Both the position numbers and the translations under genes were made by a program. 64,000 nt of DNA from the NCBI GenBank assembly GCA_036381435.1, contig DASVCW010000039.1, forward strand, positions 1-64,000, in the 5' to 3' direction. This document shows, in pieces, positions 26,274 through 35,539 of this stretch (positions are counted from its first letter, which is position 1; each line of letters starts with the position of its first letter). The notes beneath the pieces were generated by a model. The model searched no databases and was not told the DNA's origin. It saw only the letters and a program-made list of their open reading frames with translations. Origin of the DNA: Fodinibius sp036381435. GTDB taxonomy: Bacteria > Bacteroidota > Rhodothermia > Balneolales > Balneolaceae.

Positions 26274-27773
26274 TCACGCCATTTCAATCAACTCCCCCTC
26301 CACCTTTTCCAGCATGATCCCATTCTGTAAAATCTCTATCGCTTTGTTGATATCATCCTTAAAATAGTGATCAGCCTTAGCGTAGGGAATCATATCACGG
26401 ACAAATTTATGAGCAATTTCCACACCCCTGCCCGGCTTCAGCGGCTTACGGAAATCGAGGGCCTGGGCGGCAGTGAAAAGTTCTATCGCCAGCACCTGTT
26501 CTACATTTTGAAATACATCCAGCAGTTTTAAGGCACTGATGCTGCCCATGCTTACGTGATCTTCCTGTCCCAGGCTGGTGGGTATGGAATCAACCGAAGA
26601 GGGATGGCAAAGTACTTTATTTTCGGAGACAAGGGCAGCCGCGGTGTATTGGGGAATCATAAATCCGGAATTAATGCCCGTCTCTTCCATCAGCAACTTA
26701 GGCAGGCCGTCATGGCCTCCCAGTAGTAAATAGGTTCGGCGTTCGGAGATACTGGCAAATTCGGCAAGTGCGATTTTAGCGTAGTCAAGTGCCAGCGCCA
26801 GCGGCTGACCATGAAAATTACCGCCGCTGATGATATCCCCATTTTCGAAAACCAACGGGTTGTCGGTGACGGAGTTGAGCTCGGTTTCAATCACATTTTG
26901 GCAGTATCGTAATCCGTCGCGGCTCGCCCCATGTACCTGTGGTACGCATCGCAGTGAATAGGGGTCCTGTACTTTACCGCAGTTCCGATGCGATTCCAAA
27001 ATTTCACTTTCCACTAGCAGCTTACGGACGTTACGGGCCACTTCCTGCTGCCCTTTGTGAGGACGAATTTCATGAATGCGTTTATCAAAAGGTTTAATGC
27101 TGCCCTGCAATGCTTCGAGGCTCATGGCGGCAATCAGGTCGGCGGCTTTCATCAGGCTTAGAGACTTTTTCAGCACATGCGCGCCGTAAGCACTCATTAA
27201 CTGCGTACCGTTGATCAGCGACAAACCATCCTTGGGTTGAAGGTCTATCGGCTCCAGATTGTGATCTTGCAATACTTTTTCCGCAGGAATGGTTTCGGTT
27301 CCCTCTTCATTCCAGAATTCGCCATAGCCCAGTAACGGAAGTGACATATGAGCTAAGGGTGCCAAGTCTCCCGATGCGCCAAGACTTCCTTTCTCGGGGA
27401 TAGCGGAAATCAAATCATGATCAGAAAAGTAAATCAACCTGTTAAAAGTTTCTTCCGAGATTCCCGAATTCCCCAGTCCCAGCGCGTGGATTTTTAATTG
27501 CAGCATCAGCCGCGAAATGTCTTTGGGAATCAAATCACCCACGCCCACCGAGTGTGATAAAATAAGGTTGCGCTGAAGCTGCTTGAGTTGTTGATCACCT
27601 ACCCGTTTGTTAGCTAAAATTCCAAAACCGGTGTTGATGCCGTAATAAGCACTTCCATCCTTTAGAGCTTCATCAACCACCGCCCGTGATTTTTTTATGG
27701 GTGAGGGATCTGATTTAAGACCTTCAATGCTGTCTGCTAAATCACTGTACAGATTTGAAACGGATATGTGCAT
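26274..27773 (-). CDS. hutH: Histidine ammonia-lyase
   Basis: 499 aa with the self-forming MIO cofactor site G-S-L-G-A-S-G-D-L-A-P-L-A-H, the Tyr loop Y-Y-G-I-N-T-G-F-G, and the Q-E-D-H-V-S-M-G segment. It converts histidine to urocanate and ammonia. It is transcribed divergently from the his biosynthesis operon with 383 bp between the starts, and that gap holds the his leader and attenuator. Confidence 0.97.
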   Translation of the reverse strand: MHISVSNLYSDLADSIEGLKSDPSPIKKSRAVVDEALKDGSAYYGINTGFGILANKRVGDQQLKQLQRNLILSHSVGVGDLIPKDISRLMLQLKIHALGLGNSGISEETFNRLIYFSDHDLISAIPEKGSLGASGDLAPLAHMSLPLLGYGEFWNEEGTETIPAEKVLQDHNLEPIDLQPKDGLSLINGTQLMSAYGAHVLKKSLSLMKAADLIAAMSLEALQGSIKPFDKRIHEIRPHKGQQEVARNVRKLLVESEILESHRNCGKVQDPYSLRCVPQVHGASRDGLRYCQNVIETELNSVTDNPLVFENGDIISGGNFHGQPLALALDYAKIALAEFASISERRTYLLLGGHDGLPKLLMEETGINSGFMIPQYTAAALVSENKVLCHPSSVDSIPTSLGQEDHVSMGSISALKLLDVFQNVEQVLAIELFTAAQALDFRKPLKPGRGVEIAHKFVRDMIPYAKADHYFKDDINKAIEILQNGIMLEKVEGELIEMA

Positions 27774-27824
27774 AAAAATTGATGTCTAAGTTTTGACTAA
27801 CAAAAAAGTACCTAAATATAGGAA

Positions 27825-27853
27825 ATATGCAGGTCGGATTGCTAATCCCGCAC
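27825..27853. repeat. Single REP-like half (GCAGGTCGGATTGCTAATC)
   Basis: Matches the left end of the GTAGGTCGG family, here as a lone half within the hutH-his intergenic region. Confidence 0.5.
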
Positions 27854-27947
27854 AAGGCAGAGCCCAAAACATTCTTACTCATTAATTGCCATACAGGCCG
27901 TCTGGCTTCCAAACGACTTATAGAGATAAGGGAAATTATTTGCCGGG

Positions 27948-28052
27948 ATGAAAAAATATTATTATTTTTGGCTCACCATGAAGGAAAAAACGAATTTTAT
28001 TCAATTACATCATCATCATTTTCATACTCGCCCTCAGGCAAGGAGGAAATGA
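27948..28052 (+). CDS. hisL: His operon leader peptide (HisL-like)
   Basis: A 34-codon frame from ATG at 27948 (MKKYYYFWLTMKEK...) to TGA at 28050-28052. Near its end come four consecutive His codons, a Phe, and a fifth His (H-H-H-H-F-H), then T-R-P-Q-A-R-R-K. A shorter version could start at the ATG at 27978. A terminator hairpin follows after 24 bp, before hisG. The arrangement is the classical his attenuation layout: ribosome stalling at His codons when charged tRNA-His is low would prevent the hairpin. A 79-codon frame overlapping this (27827-28066) is a different frame without these features. Confidence 0.85.
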   Translation: MKKYYYFWLTMKEKTNFIQLHHHHFHTRPQARRK

Positions 28053-28075
28053 TTTTTGTAGTTTAAAAATATTTC

Positions 28076-28109
28076 AAAACCCGTCTGAGTAAACAGACGG
28101 GTTTTTTTA
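28076..28109 (+). terminator. His operon attenuator terminator
   Basis: Stem AACCCGTCTG/CAGACGGGTT with a 6-nt loop followed by seven T, ending about 48 bp before hisG. Its position right after the His-rich leader peptide marks it as the attenuator rather than an end-of-gene terminator. Confidence 0.88.
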
Positions 28110-28156
28110 TTGTACCCCACCTCGAAGTTTACTCAGCGCTAAAAAAATCAAAAAGT

Positions 28157-29014
28157 ATGAGTAAGCTAAAAATAGCACTACAGAAATCCGGACGATTAAG
28201 TGAAAAATCGCTTGATTTCTTAACAGAATGCGGTATTAATCTCTCCAATGGAAAACGCATATTAAAAACAGAAGCTAAAAACTTTCCCACCGAAGTACTT
28301 TTCTTACGAGATGATGATATCCCTAAATATGTAGAACAAGGGGTAGCCGATATTGGCTTTGTAGGCGAAAATGAAGTCTGGGAGAAAGACAAGAAAGTGG
28401 ATGTTATTGAGAAGTTAGGCTTCGCAAACTGCAAACTTTCTTTGGCTATTCCCAGAGACGAAAGCTACACCGGCTTATCTTATTTCAATGATAAAAAGAT
28501 AGCTACCAGCTACCCGAAAATTCTGGCTAAGTATTTTAGTAAAAAGAAGATCAGTATTGAAATTGAAGAAATTAGCGGCAGTGTGGAAATAGGTACAAGC
28601 GTAGGCCTATCTGATGCCATTTTTGATATTGTCAGTACAGGAAGCACACTATTAATGAATGGCCTCAAAGAGGTTGAAGTAGTTACTCAAAGTGAAGCAG
28701 TTTTGGTTGCTAATAAAAACTTAAACAAAGAAAAGCAGCAAATTTTAGAAAAACTGCTTTTCCGGATCAAAGCTGTAAAAAACTCGTCGGAGAATAAATA
28801 TATTTTACTGAACGCTCCGAATAAGGCTATTCCAAAAATCACTTCAATACTTCCAGGAATGAAATCTCCTACTGTTTTGCCACTGGCTACAAAAGGCTGG
28901 AGCAGTATACATTCAGTAATAAAAGAAGACGATTTCTGGGAAATTATTGATCAGCTCAAAGATTTAGGGGCTGAGGGTATCCTGATCATTCCTATAAAAA
29001 AAATGGTGCTTTGA
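28157..29014 (+). CDS. hisG: ATP phosphoribosyltransferase, long form
   Basis: 285 aa, the long HisG class: the type-1 periplasmic-fold catalytic part (I-A-L-Q-K-S-G-R-L, D-I-G-F-V-G-E-N-E, D-I-V-S-T-G-S-T-L) followed by a C-terminal ACT-like regulatory domain (P-T-V-L-P-L-A). It catalyses the first step, ATP plus PRPP, and is usually feedback-inhibited by histidine. It begins the operon after the leader and attenuator and abuts hisD. Confidence 0.97.
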   Translation: MSKLKIALQKSGRLSEKSLDFLTECGINLSNGKRILKTEAKNFPTEVLFLRDDDIPKYVEQGVADIGFVGENEVWEKDKKVDVIEKLGFANCKLSLAIPRDESYTGLSYFNDKKIATSYPKILAKYFSKKKISIEIEEISGSVEIGTSVGLSDAIFDIVSTGSTLLMNGLKEVEVVTQSEAVLVANKNLNKEKQQILEKLLFRIKAVKNSSENKYILLNAPNKAIPKITSILPGMKSPTVLPLATKGWSSIHSVIKEDDFWEIIDQLKDLGAEGILIIPIKKMVL

Positions 29015-30301
29015 ATGATGGAAAAAGTAAACAATCCAGGCAAAAGAGATTGGGGCGGTTTGGTACAAAGGCCCGCAATAGAGCAGGATGCACTAAATGA
29101 TATTGTAAATGAAGTTTTTTCGGAAGTAAAAGAGCATGGCGATCAGGCAGTAAAAAAATATGGCCTCTGTTTTGATAAAGTAGATTTAAAATCACTGGCG
29201 GTAGATGAATCGGCCATTAAAAATGCTTCACAAAAAGTGTCGGAGAAGCTAAGGGCAGCCATTCAACTGGCAAAGAAAAACATTGAATGCTTTCATGCCT
29301 CACAGACCGAAGCTTCTAAAGTAATCGAAACTGCCAGAGGGGTTAAATGCTGGCGCGAAAGCAGGGCTATTGAAAAGGTGGGCATTTATATCCCGGGAGG
29401 GAGCGCTCCCTTATTTTCAACCGTATTGATGCTTGGTATTCCGGCTAAGCTGGCCGGTTGTAAAGAAATCGTGTTTTGTACACCCCCTGGTGAAAAGGGA
29501 GTAATTAACCCCGCTGTTTTATATGCAGCCGGCTTGGTGGGAATCACTTCTGTTTTTAAGGTCGGTGGTATTCAGGCCATAGGTGCGATGGCGCTGGGGA
29601 CCGAAAGTATTCCTAAAGTGGATAAAATATTTGGTCCCGGCAATCAATATGTGACGGCTGCCAAGCAAGAGGCTCAAAATTTAGGCGTAGCTATTGATAT
29701 GCCTGCCGGACCCAGCGAAGTGCTTGTTATTGCTGATAGTACATGCGTTCCTTCGTTTGTCGCCTCCGACTTACTTTCTCAGGCTGAGCACGGAGAAGAC
29801 AGCCAGGTTATGTTACTGTCCGATGATGAAAAGGTGGTTGATAAAGTTCTTTCTGCACTGAAACAGCAGCTCATTTCATTACCAAGGAAAAAAATTATCA
29901 AAAAAGCGTTAAAAAACAGTAAAGCTATTGTCCTAAAAAACATAAACGAATGCATCGCTTTCAGCAATACCTATGCGCCTGAGCATTTAATTTTAGCTGT
30001 GGATAATCCCCGTAAACTTATTCCTGAAATTTCAAATGCAGGCTCCGTTTTTCTTGGAAACTACAGCTGCGAAAGTGCCGGGGATTATGCCAGCGGCACC
30101 AATCATACCTTGCCTACCAATGGATACGCTCGCAGCTATAGCGGAGTCTCTTTAGACAGTTTCATCACTAAAATCACTTTCCAGGAGGTTACAAAAGAAG
30201 GTATTCGCAATATAGGTCCTGCTATTGAATTGATGGCCGAAGTGGAACAATTGGCTGCGCACAAAAAAGCTGTCTCCCTCAGACTGAATGATGATTTGTA
30301 A
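29015..30301 (+). CDS. hisD: Histidinol dehydrogenase
   Basis: 428 aa. Signatures: Y-I-P-G-G-S-A-P-L-F-S-T-V, G-G-I-Q-A-I-G-A-M-A, F-G-P-G-N-Q-Y-V-T-A-A-K, P-A-G-P-S-E-V, and the zinc-site A-E-H-G. It oxidises histidinol to histidine in two NAD-dependent steps, the last of the pathway. Its ATG is directly after the hisG stop, so the two are coupled; a second ATG follows immediately. Confidence 0.97.
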   Translation: MMEKVNNPGKRDWGGLVQRPAIEQDALNDIVNEVFSEVKEHGDQAVKKYGLCFDKVDLKSLAVDESAIKNASQKVSEKLRAAIQLAKKNIECFHASQTEASKVIETARGVKCWRESRAIEKVGIYIPGGSAPLFSTVLMLGIPAKLAGCKEIVFCTPPGEKGVINPAVLYAAGLVGITSVFKVGGIQAIGAMALGTESIPKVDKIFGPGNQYVTAAKQEAQNLGVAIDMPAGPSEVLVIADSTCVPSFVASDLLSQAEHGEDSQVMLLSDDEKVVDKVLSALKQQLISLPRKKIIKKALKNSKAIVLKNINECIAFSNTYAPEHLILAVDNPRKLIPEISNAGSVFLGNYSCESAGDYASGTNHTLPTNGYARSYSGVSLDSFITKITFQEVTKEGIRNIGPAIELMAEVEQLAAHKKAVSLRLNDDL

Positions 30302-30318
30302 ACGATAAAGTCAGAAAT

Positions 30319-31341
30319 ATGAAAACAAAACTTAATAAACTTGTTCGTAAAAACATCTTAAGCCTTCAGCCTTATTCAAGCGCCAGGTCTGAGTATTCGG
30401 GAAGAGATGGTGTCTTTTTAGATGCCAACGAGAATCCTTTTGGCGATCTCAATCGCTATCCCGACCCTTATCAAAAAGAGTTAAAGGAAAAGCTGAGTGA
30501 GATAAAATCTATCCCTACAGAAAATATCTTTATTGGCAATGGAAGCGACGAAGTGATTGATTTAGCCTTCAGAATTTTCTGCAATCCGGCAAAAGACAAA
30601 GCACTTGCTTTCTCGCCTACATACAGCATGTATGAAGTTTCGGCAGATATTAATGATGTAGAATTGATAAAGATTCCGTTGTTGCCATCATTTCAAATTG
30701 ATTTTAAAGCTTTGGAAAAGCATTTGGATGATGAGAGGCTGAAACTGATATTCGTTTGCTCGCCTAACAATCCTACAGGAAACAGCATTAAAAATATTGA
30801 TTCAGTGCTGCAAAAATTTAAGGGGATTGTAATTGTAGATGAGGCATATAGTGATTTCAGTAAATCGTCCTCCTACATAAATAAGATAAAGCAGTATCCA
30901 AATTTGATCGTGTTACAAACCTTCAGCAAAGCCTGGGGATTAGCAGCCGCACGGGTGGGCACCGCCTATGCTGATGCCCCGGTTATTTCAATATTAAATA
31001 AAGTGAAGCCTCCATATAATGTAAGCGAGCTAAATCAGAGGGCTGCTTTACAAGCCCTGGAGAATGCTGCTGAATTTGAAAAAAGAAAAGCACTCATTTT
31101 GGAAGAGAAAGAAAGCATGGAAAAACAGTTAAACGCCCTGCCTGTTATAAAAAGGGTTTATCCTTCTGATGCTAATTTTATTCTGGTTGAAGCGCAAGAT
31201 GGCAACAGGGTGTATGATGCATTGGTAAATCAAAAAGTGATCATCAGAAACAGGACCGGAGTCTTGAAGAACTGTTTAAGGATTACGGTTGGAAGCCCTG
31301 AAGAAAATCAAAAACTCCTTAATTCGTTAAATCAATTATAA
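30319..31341 (+). CDS. hisC: Histidinol-phosphate aminotransferase
   Basis: 340 aa fold-type I PLP enzyme: D-A-N-E-N-P-F-G near the N-terminus, C-S-P-N-N-P-T-G, V-D-E-A-Y-S-D-F, and the PLP lysine in F-S-K-A-W-G-L-A-A-A-R-V-G. It transfers the amino group from glutamate to imidazole-acetol phosphate. It is 17 bp after hisD and 3 bp before hisB in the operon. Confidence 0.97.
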   Translation: MKTKLNKLVRKNILSLQPYSSARSEYSGRDGVFLDANENPFGDLNRYPDPYQKELKEKLSEIKSIPTENIFIGNGSDEVIDLAFRIFCNPAKDKALAFSPTYSMYEVSADINDVELIKIPLLPSFQIDFKALEKHLDDERLKLIFVCSPNNPTGNSIKNIDSVLQKFKGIVIVDEAYSDFSKSSSYINKIKQYPNLIVLQTFSKAWGLAAARVGTAYADAPVISILNKVKPPYNVSELNQRAALQALENAAEFEKRKALILEEKESMEKQLNALPVIKRVYPSDANFILVEAQDGNRVYDALVNQKVIIRNRTGVLKNCLRITVGSPEENQKLLNSLNQL

Positions 31342-31344
31342 AAT

Positions 31345-32436
31345 ATGAAGAAGATATTATTTATAGACCGAGACGGCACACTGGTTATTGAACCGCCTTC
31401 TGATTTACAATTAGATAGCTTAGAGAAGTTGGAGTTTTATCCGGGCGTTTTTCAATCTCTTTCAAGAATAGTCACAGAGCTTGATTATGACTTGGTTATG
31501 GTGACTAACCAGGATGGACTTGGAACCTCGTCTTTCCCTGAAAATACATTTTGGCCTGCCCAAAATAAGATCATCCAGGCATTTAAGAATGAGGGGATCG
31601 AATTTACCGAGATATTAATCGATAAATCCTTTCCGCATGAAAATCTTTCTACCCGAAAGCCGGGCACAGCTTTGCTTAAGCATTATTTGAAGGGCAATTA
31701 TGATCTGACTAAATCCTATGTAATCGGTGACCGGTTAACGGACGTGCAGCTGGCGCAAAATATCGGTTGCAAAGCAATTTATATGAGCGAAGACCAATGT
31801 GATGACGCTGTACTGTCCACAGCCAGCTGGAAAGATATTTACCAGCTGTTGAAAACCACACACAGAAAAGCGGAAGTAGTTAGAAAAACATCTGAAACGG
31901 ATATTAAGGTCGAAATTGATTTAGACGGAATGGGGAAAAGCTCGATTTCAACCGGATTAGGTTTTTTCGATCACATGCTGGAGCAAATAGCCAGACACGG
32001 AAATATAGATCTGAGTATAAGCGCCAATGGCGATTTATATATTGATGAACACCACACCATCGAAGACGTGGCCATCACTCTTGGCGAAGCATTTTTAAAG
32101 GCATTAGGAAGCAAAAAGGGTATTGAACGATATGGCTTTTTATTACCTATGGATGATTGTCTGGCTCAGGTAGCTATAGATTTTGGAGGCAGGCCATGGC
32201 TGGTTTGGAATGCAGCATTCAAGCGTGAAAAAATAGGTGAAATGCCTGCCGAAATGTTTATGCACTTTTTCAAGTCGTTCAGCGACCATGCTAAGTGCAA
32301 TATCAATATCAAGGCTGAAGGAAATAACGAGCATCATAAAATTGAAGCCATATTCAAGGCATTCGCAAAAGCAGTTAAAATGGCAGTAGGTAAAACAAAT
32401 AATAATTCAATCCCAAGTACTAAAGGGGTGTTATGA
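31345..32436 (+). CDS. hisB: Bifunctional histidinol-phosphatase / imidazoleglycerol-phosphate dehydratase
   Basis: 363 aa fusion. The N-terminal HAD phosphatase (about 1-165) has F-I-D-R-D-G-T-L and M-V-T-N-Q-D-G. The C-terminal dehydratase (about 175-363) has G-F-F-D-H-M-L, the manganese motif H-H-T-I-E-D, and F-F-K-S-F-S-D-H. This fused form, known from enterobacteria, is also found in Bacteroidota. Its stop overlaps the hisH start by 4 bp. Confidence 0.96.
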   Translation: MKKILFIDRDGTLVIEPPSDLQLDSLEKLEFYPGVFQSLSRIVTELDYDLVMVTNQDGLGTSSFPENTFWPAQNKIIQAFKNEGIEFTEILIDKSFPHENLSTRKPGTALLKHYLKGNYDLTKSYVIGDRLTDVQLAQNIGCKAIYMSEDQCDDAVLSTASWKDIYQLLKTTHRKAEVVRKTSETDIKVEIDLDGMGKSSISTGLGFFDHMLEQIARHGNIDLSISANGDLYIDEHHTIEDVAITLGEAFLKALGSKKGIERYGFLLPMDDCLAQVAIDFGGRPWLVWNAAFKREKIGEMPAEMFMHFFKSFSDHAKCNINIKAEGNNEHHKIEAIFKAFAKAVKMAVGKTNNNSIPSTKGVL

Positions 32437-33011
32437 TCGCTATTATAAAATATAACGCAGGTAACATAAGGTCTGTCGAGAATGCTTTGAACAGCCTGGG
32501 ATACGATTGTGCTGTAACTGATAATCCCGAACGGATAGAATCAGCAGAAAAAGTCATTTTCCCGGGAGTTGGTGAAGCGGCTTCAGCTATGAGACATATA
32601 AAGAAGGCGGGACTGGATGAATTGATAAAATCTTTGAAACAGCCGGTTTTGGGAATATGCCTCGGACAGCAATTGATGTGTAAGTTTACGGAAGAAGGCA
32701 AGGTTGAGGGTTTGGGAATTTTTGAAACAACCGTTAAGAGATTTCCACCTGAAGAACGAGTGCCTCATATGGGCTGGAATAACCTGAGGAGCCTGGAAGG
32801 AAGTTTGTTTAACGGGATAGATGATAACGATGATGTCTATTTTGTGCACAGCTATTTTGCCGAGCTATGTGATGAGACAACGGCTGTTTGCGATTACATT
32901 CTTCCGTTTAGCGCAGCTTTGCAAAAAAACAATTTTTATGCAACACAATTCCATCCCGAGAAATCGGCTGATGTGGGACATACTGTTCTGCGTAATTTTT
33001 TAGGGTTATGA
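32433..33011 (+). CDS. hisH: Imidazole glycerol phosphate synthase, glutaminase subunit
   Basis: 192 aa class I glutamine amidotransferase: oxyanion F-P-G-V-G, nucleophile in G-I-C-L-G-Q-Q-L-M, and the His/Glu of Q-F-H-P-E-K-S. It supplies ammonia to HisF. After it the operon is split by a 265-bp gap that contains a MITE-like inverted-repeat element, before hisA. Confidence 0.96.
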   Translation: MIAIIKYNAGNIRSVENALNSLGYDCAVTDNPERIESAEKVIFPGVGEAASAMRHIKKAGLDELIKSLKQPVLGICLGQQLMCKFTEEGKVEGLGIFETTVKRFPPEERVPHMGWNNLRSLEGSLFNGIDDNDDVYFVHSYFAELCDETTAVCDYILPFSAALQKNNFYATQFHPEKSADVGHTVLRNFLGL

Positions 33012-33061
33012 AAAAGTTATAATGGAAAAAGCGAAAGTAAATCTAGTACAATTGTTAATCC

Positions 33062-33236
33062 AAAGGCCATCCTCCTGTCCCCCTTCGAAGGGGGACGGAT
33101 GCTCCGCTGATGTTATCAGCGGATTTTTATTCCCAAGCTAAAATTTGATTATAGAAGTTGGGAGGCAGTAAACGAATGAATTATTGCAAATAATTCAGTT
33201 TAATTCCCCCTTTGAAGGGGGCGCAGGGGGATGGCT
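33062..33236. repeat. MITE-like element inside his operon
   Basis: Inverted ends CCATCCTCCTGTCCCCCTTC and GGCGCAGGGGGATGG surround a core with a GCTGATGTTATCAGC hairpin and AATTATTGCAAATAATT. It matches the element at 10892-11110 and lies between hisH and hisA. Confidence 0.75.
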
Positions 33237-33276
33237 TCGGTGAACAACCTTAAAATTTAATCTATAGAAGTATACC

Positions 33277-33990
33277 ATGAGAATCATTCCGGCAATAGAT
33301 ATCATCGACGGCAAATGTGTGAGGCTTACTAAAGGCGATTATGCTACTCAGGAAATATATAATGAAAACCCGCTGGAAGTTGCCAGGGAATTAGAGGCGA
33401 ATGGCATCCGGTTTTTACATTTAGTGGATTTGGACGGAGCAAAGTCCAGCCACATTGTTAATCATAGGGTACTGTATGAAATAGCTTCTAAAACCAATTT
33501 AAAAATTGATTTTGGGGGCGGAATAAAAAGCAGCGAAGATCTTAAAATCGCTTTTGAAAACGGGGCCTCGCAAATTACCGCGGGAAGCATTGCAGTCAAA
33601 AATCCGAAGTTATTCCATGAGTGGTTAAGCATCTATGGACCGGAAAAAATAATTCTTGGAGCCGACTGTGATAACCGGAAAATAGCTACGCAGGGATGGA
33701 TGGAAAGTTCAGAGCTTGATGTAGTTAATTTTATAAAAAAGCATAAAAGTGAAGGAGTTAAATATGTTATTTGCACGGATATCTCGCGAGACGGAATGTT
33801 GCAGGGGACTGCAAACAAGTTATATGAGGAAATTATAGATAACACAAATGTTAATCTTATTGCCAGTGGTGGCGTTGCTTCTATCGGAGATCTAAAAGCG
33901 CTAAAAAAGATAGGTTGTGAAGGAGCCATTATTGGAAAAGCCATTTACAAGCGAAAGATTACTTTAAAAGAACTGCGTAAATTATGCTGA
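33277..33990 (+). CDS. hisA: Phosphoribosylformimino-AICAR ribotide isomerase
   Basis: 237 aa TIM barrel: I-P-A-I-D-I-I-D-G-K-C-V-R-L near the start, D-F-G-G-G-I-K, and D-I-S-R-D-G-M-L-Q-G, with A-S-G-G-V-A. It performs the Amadori rearrangement in step four. It overlaps hisF by 7 bp. It begins after the repeat-bearing gap, so it may depend on readthrough or a local promoter. Confidence 0.96.
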   Translation: MRIIPAIDIIDGKCVRLTKGDYATQEIYNENPLEVARELEANGIRFLHLVDLDGAKSSHIVNHRVLYEIASKTNLKIDFGGGIKSSEDLKIAFENGASQITAGSIAVKNPKLFHEWLSIYGPEKIILGADCDNRKIATQGWMESSELDVVNFIKKHKSEGVKYVICTDISRDGMLQGTANKLYEEIIDNTNVNLIASGGVASIGDLKALKKIGCEGAIIGKAIYKRKITLKELRKLC

Positions 33991-34736
33991 AAAAACGAAT
34001 CATCCCCTGTTTAGACATAAAGGACGGGCGAACGGTAAAAGGTGTTAACTTTATTGATATTCAGGATGCCGGTGATCCGGTAGAACTGGCGAAAAAATAT
34101 GTGCAGGAAGGGGCGGATGAATTAGTATTCCTGGATATCACGGCAACTATTGAAAAAAGAAAATTGCTTGCTGCATTGGTGGAAAAAATTGCTGCAGAAG
34201 TAACGATTCCCTTTACCGTTGGGGGAGGAATCAGTTCAATTGATGATGTTTCAGTAATTATCAATTCAGGTGCTGATAAAGTAAGTATTAACTCTTCCGC
34301 GGTAAAACGTCCGGAGCTTATTACAGAGATTTCCGAGCGATATGGCAGTCAGTGTGTGGTTGTAGCCATCGATACCAAATATGAAAATGATGAATGGATG
34401 GTTTATATAAACGGCGGCAAAATTTCTACCTCGGTTAGGGCTGTTGATTGGGCGAGGCAGGTTGAGGAATTAGGAGCAGGTGAAATTTTATTAACCTCAA
34501 TGAATAATGATGGAATGAAAACGGGTTTTGCCCTGGATATTACGGAGGCTGTCAGTGAAGCCGTGAATATTCCTGTTATCGCTTCAGGAGGTGCAGGAGA
34601 AAAGGGTCATTTTGAGCATGTCTTTCAACAAACGAAAGCAAGCGGGGCATTAGCCGCCAGTATTTTTCACTTTGGTGAAATCCCAATACCTGAACTAAAG
34701 GAATTTTTAAAAGTTAAAAACATTCCCGTACGATGA
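33984..34736 (+). CDS. hisF: Imidazole glycerol phosphate synthase, cyclase subunit
   Basis: 250 aa TIM barrel: R-I-I-P-C-L-D-I-K-D-G-R-T-V-K-G-V, V-F-L-D-I-T-A, G-G-G-I-S-S, and M-N-N-D-G-M-K-T-G-F. It cyclises PRFAR with ammonia from HisH to imidazoleglycerol phosphate. It overlaps hisA and hisIE by a few bases on each side. Confidence 0.97.
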   Translation: MLKKRIIPCLDIKDGRTVKGVNFIDIQDAGDPVELAKKYVQEGADELVFLDITATIEKRKLLAALVEKIAAEVTIPFTVGGGISSIDDVSVIINSGADKVSINSSAVKRPELITEISERYGSQCVVVAIDTKYENDEWMVYINGGKISTSVRAVDWARQVEELGAGEILLTSMNNDGMKTGFALDITEAVSEAVNIPVIASGGAGEKGHFEHVFQQTKASGALAASIFHFGEIPIPELKEFLKVKNIPVR

Positions 34737-35317
34737 ATATAGATTTTGATAAAACAAACGGTTTGGTCCCGGCAATCATCCAAAACCACATAACCCTGCA
34801 AGTACTGATGCTGGGCTATATGAATGAAGAGGCTTTTTTAAAGACTCAAAAAGAAGGCCGGGTTACTTTTTTTAGCCGCAGTAAAAATCGCTTATGGACT
34901 AAAGGCGAAACTTCGGGAAACTTTTTGCGGGTAAAAGAAATTTTGGCAGACTGCGATAAGGATACGATCCTTATAAAAGCTGATCCCGAAGGACCGACTT
35001 GCCACACAGGATCAACATCATGCTTTGGAGAAGAGACCGCGAAGGGATTTTTGTATCAGTTACAACAAACTATTTACCAGCGTATTGATGATAATGATGA
35101 AGACTCATACACTAATGCCCTTTTCAAGAAAGGGACTAATAAGGTGGCTCAAAAAGTAGGTGAGGAGGCCGTTGAATTAGTAATTGAGGCAAAAGATGAT
35201 AACGATGACCTCTTCAAAAACGAAGCCGCGGACCTGCTCTACCACCTGCTGATTTTGCTAAAAACAAAAAATATTAGATTGGAAGATATTGAAGATGTGT
35301 TGAAGGGTAGGAATTAA
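34733..35317 (+). CDS. hisI: Bifunctional phosphoribosyl-AMP cyclohydrolase / -ATP pyrophosphatase
   Basis: 194 aa HisIE fusion. The cyclohydrolase half has L-M-L-G-Y-M-N-E-E-A, F-F-S-R-S-K-N-R-L-W-T-K-G-E-T-S-G-N, and C-H-T-G-S-T-S-C-F with the zinc cysteines. The C-terminal pyrophosphatase half (about 105-194) has K-V-G-E-E-A-V-E-L-V-I-E-A and D-L-L-Y-H-L-L-I-L. It completes the his operon; a REP-type element follows. Confidence 0.96.
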   Translation: MNIDFDKTNGLVPAIIQNHITLQVLMLGYMNEEAFLKTQKEGRVTFFSRSKNRLWTKGETSGNFLRVKEILADCDKDTILIKADPEGPTCHTGSTSCFGEETAKGFLYQLQQTIYQRIDDNDEDSYTNALFKKGTNKVAQKVGEEAVELVIEAKDDNDDLFKNEAADLLYHLLILLKTKNIRLEDIEDVLKGRN

Positions 35318-35380
35318 AGGCCTTGTTTTTTAGTGCTTTAACATTATTCGGCAGAGACAGCTTATTTCGACTTGTTTTAA

Positions 35381-35508
35381 TGTAGGTCGGGCATCTTGCC
35401 CGACAAGAGAAGAATTATAATAGGGTTCACTTTCTAAAACCTTAGTTTACTTCTTGGGTACAAGTTATCTCAAAAATCCTGCTGACGGGCAAGATACCCG
35501 TCCTACTT
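35381..35508. repeat. REP/BIME element
   Basis: Left end TGTAGGTCGGGCATCTTGCC and right end GACGGGCAAGATACCCGTCC, each palindromic and mutually inverted, in the gap after hisIE. Confidence 0.8.
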
Positions 35509-35539
35509 AATTTAAAGTTTAAATTAATCTTAATTATAA

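Noticed and set aside
27827..28066. 79-codon open frame upstream of the his operon
   Set aside because: It starts within a REP-like half and overlaps the His-rich leader in another frame; the leader with four consecutive His codons explains the region better.
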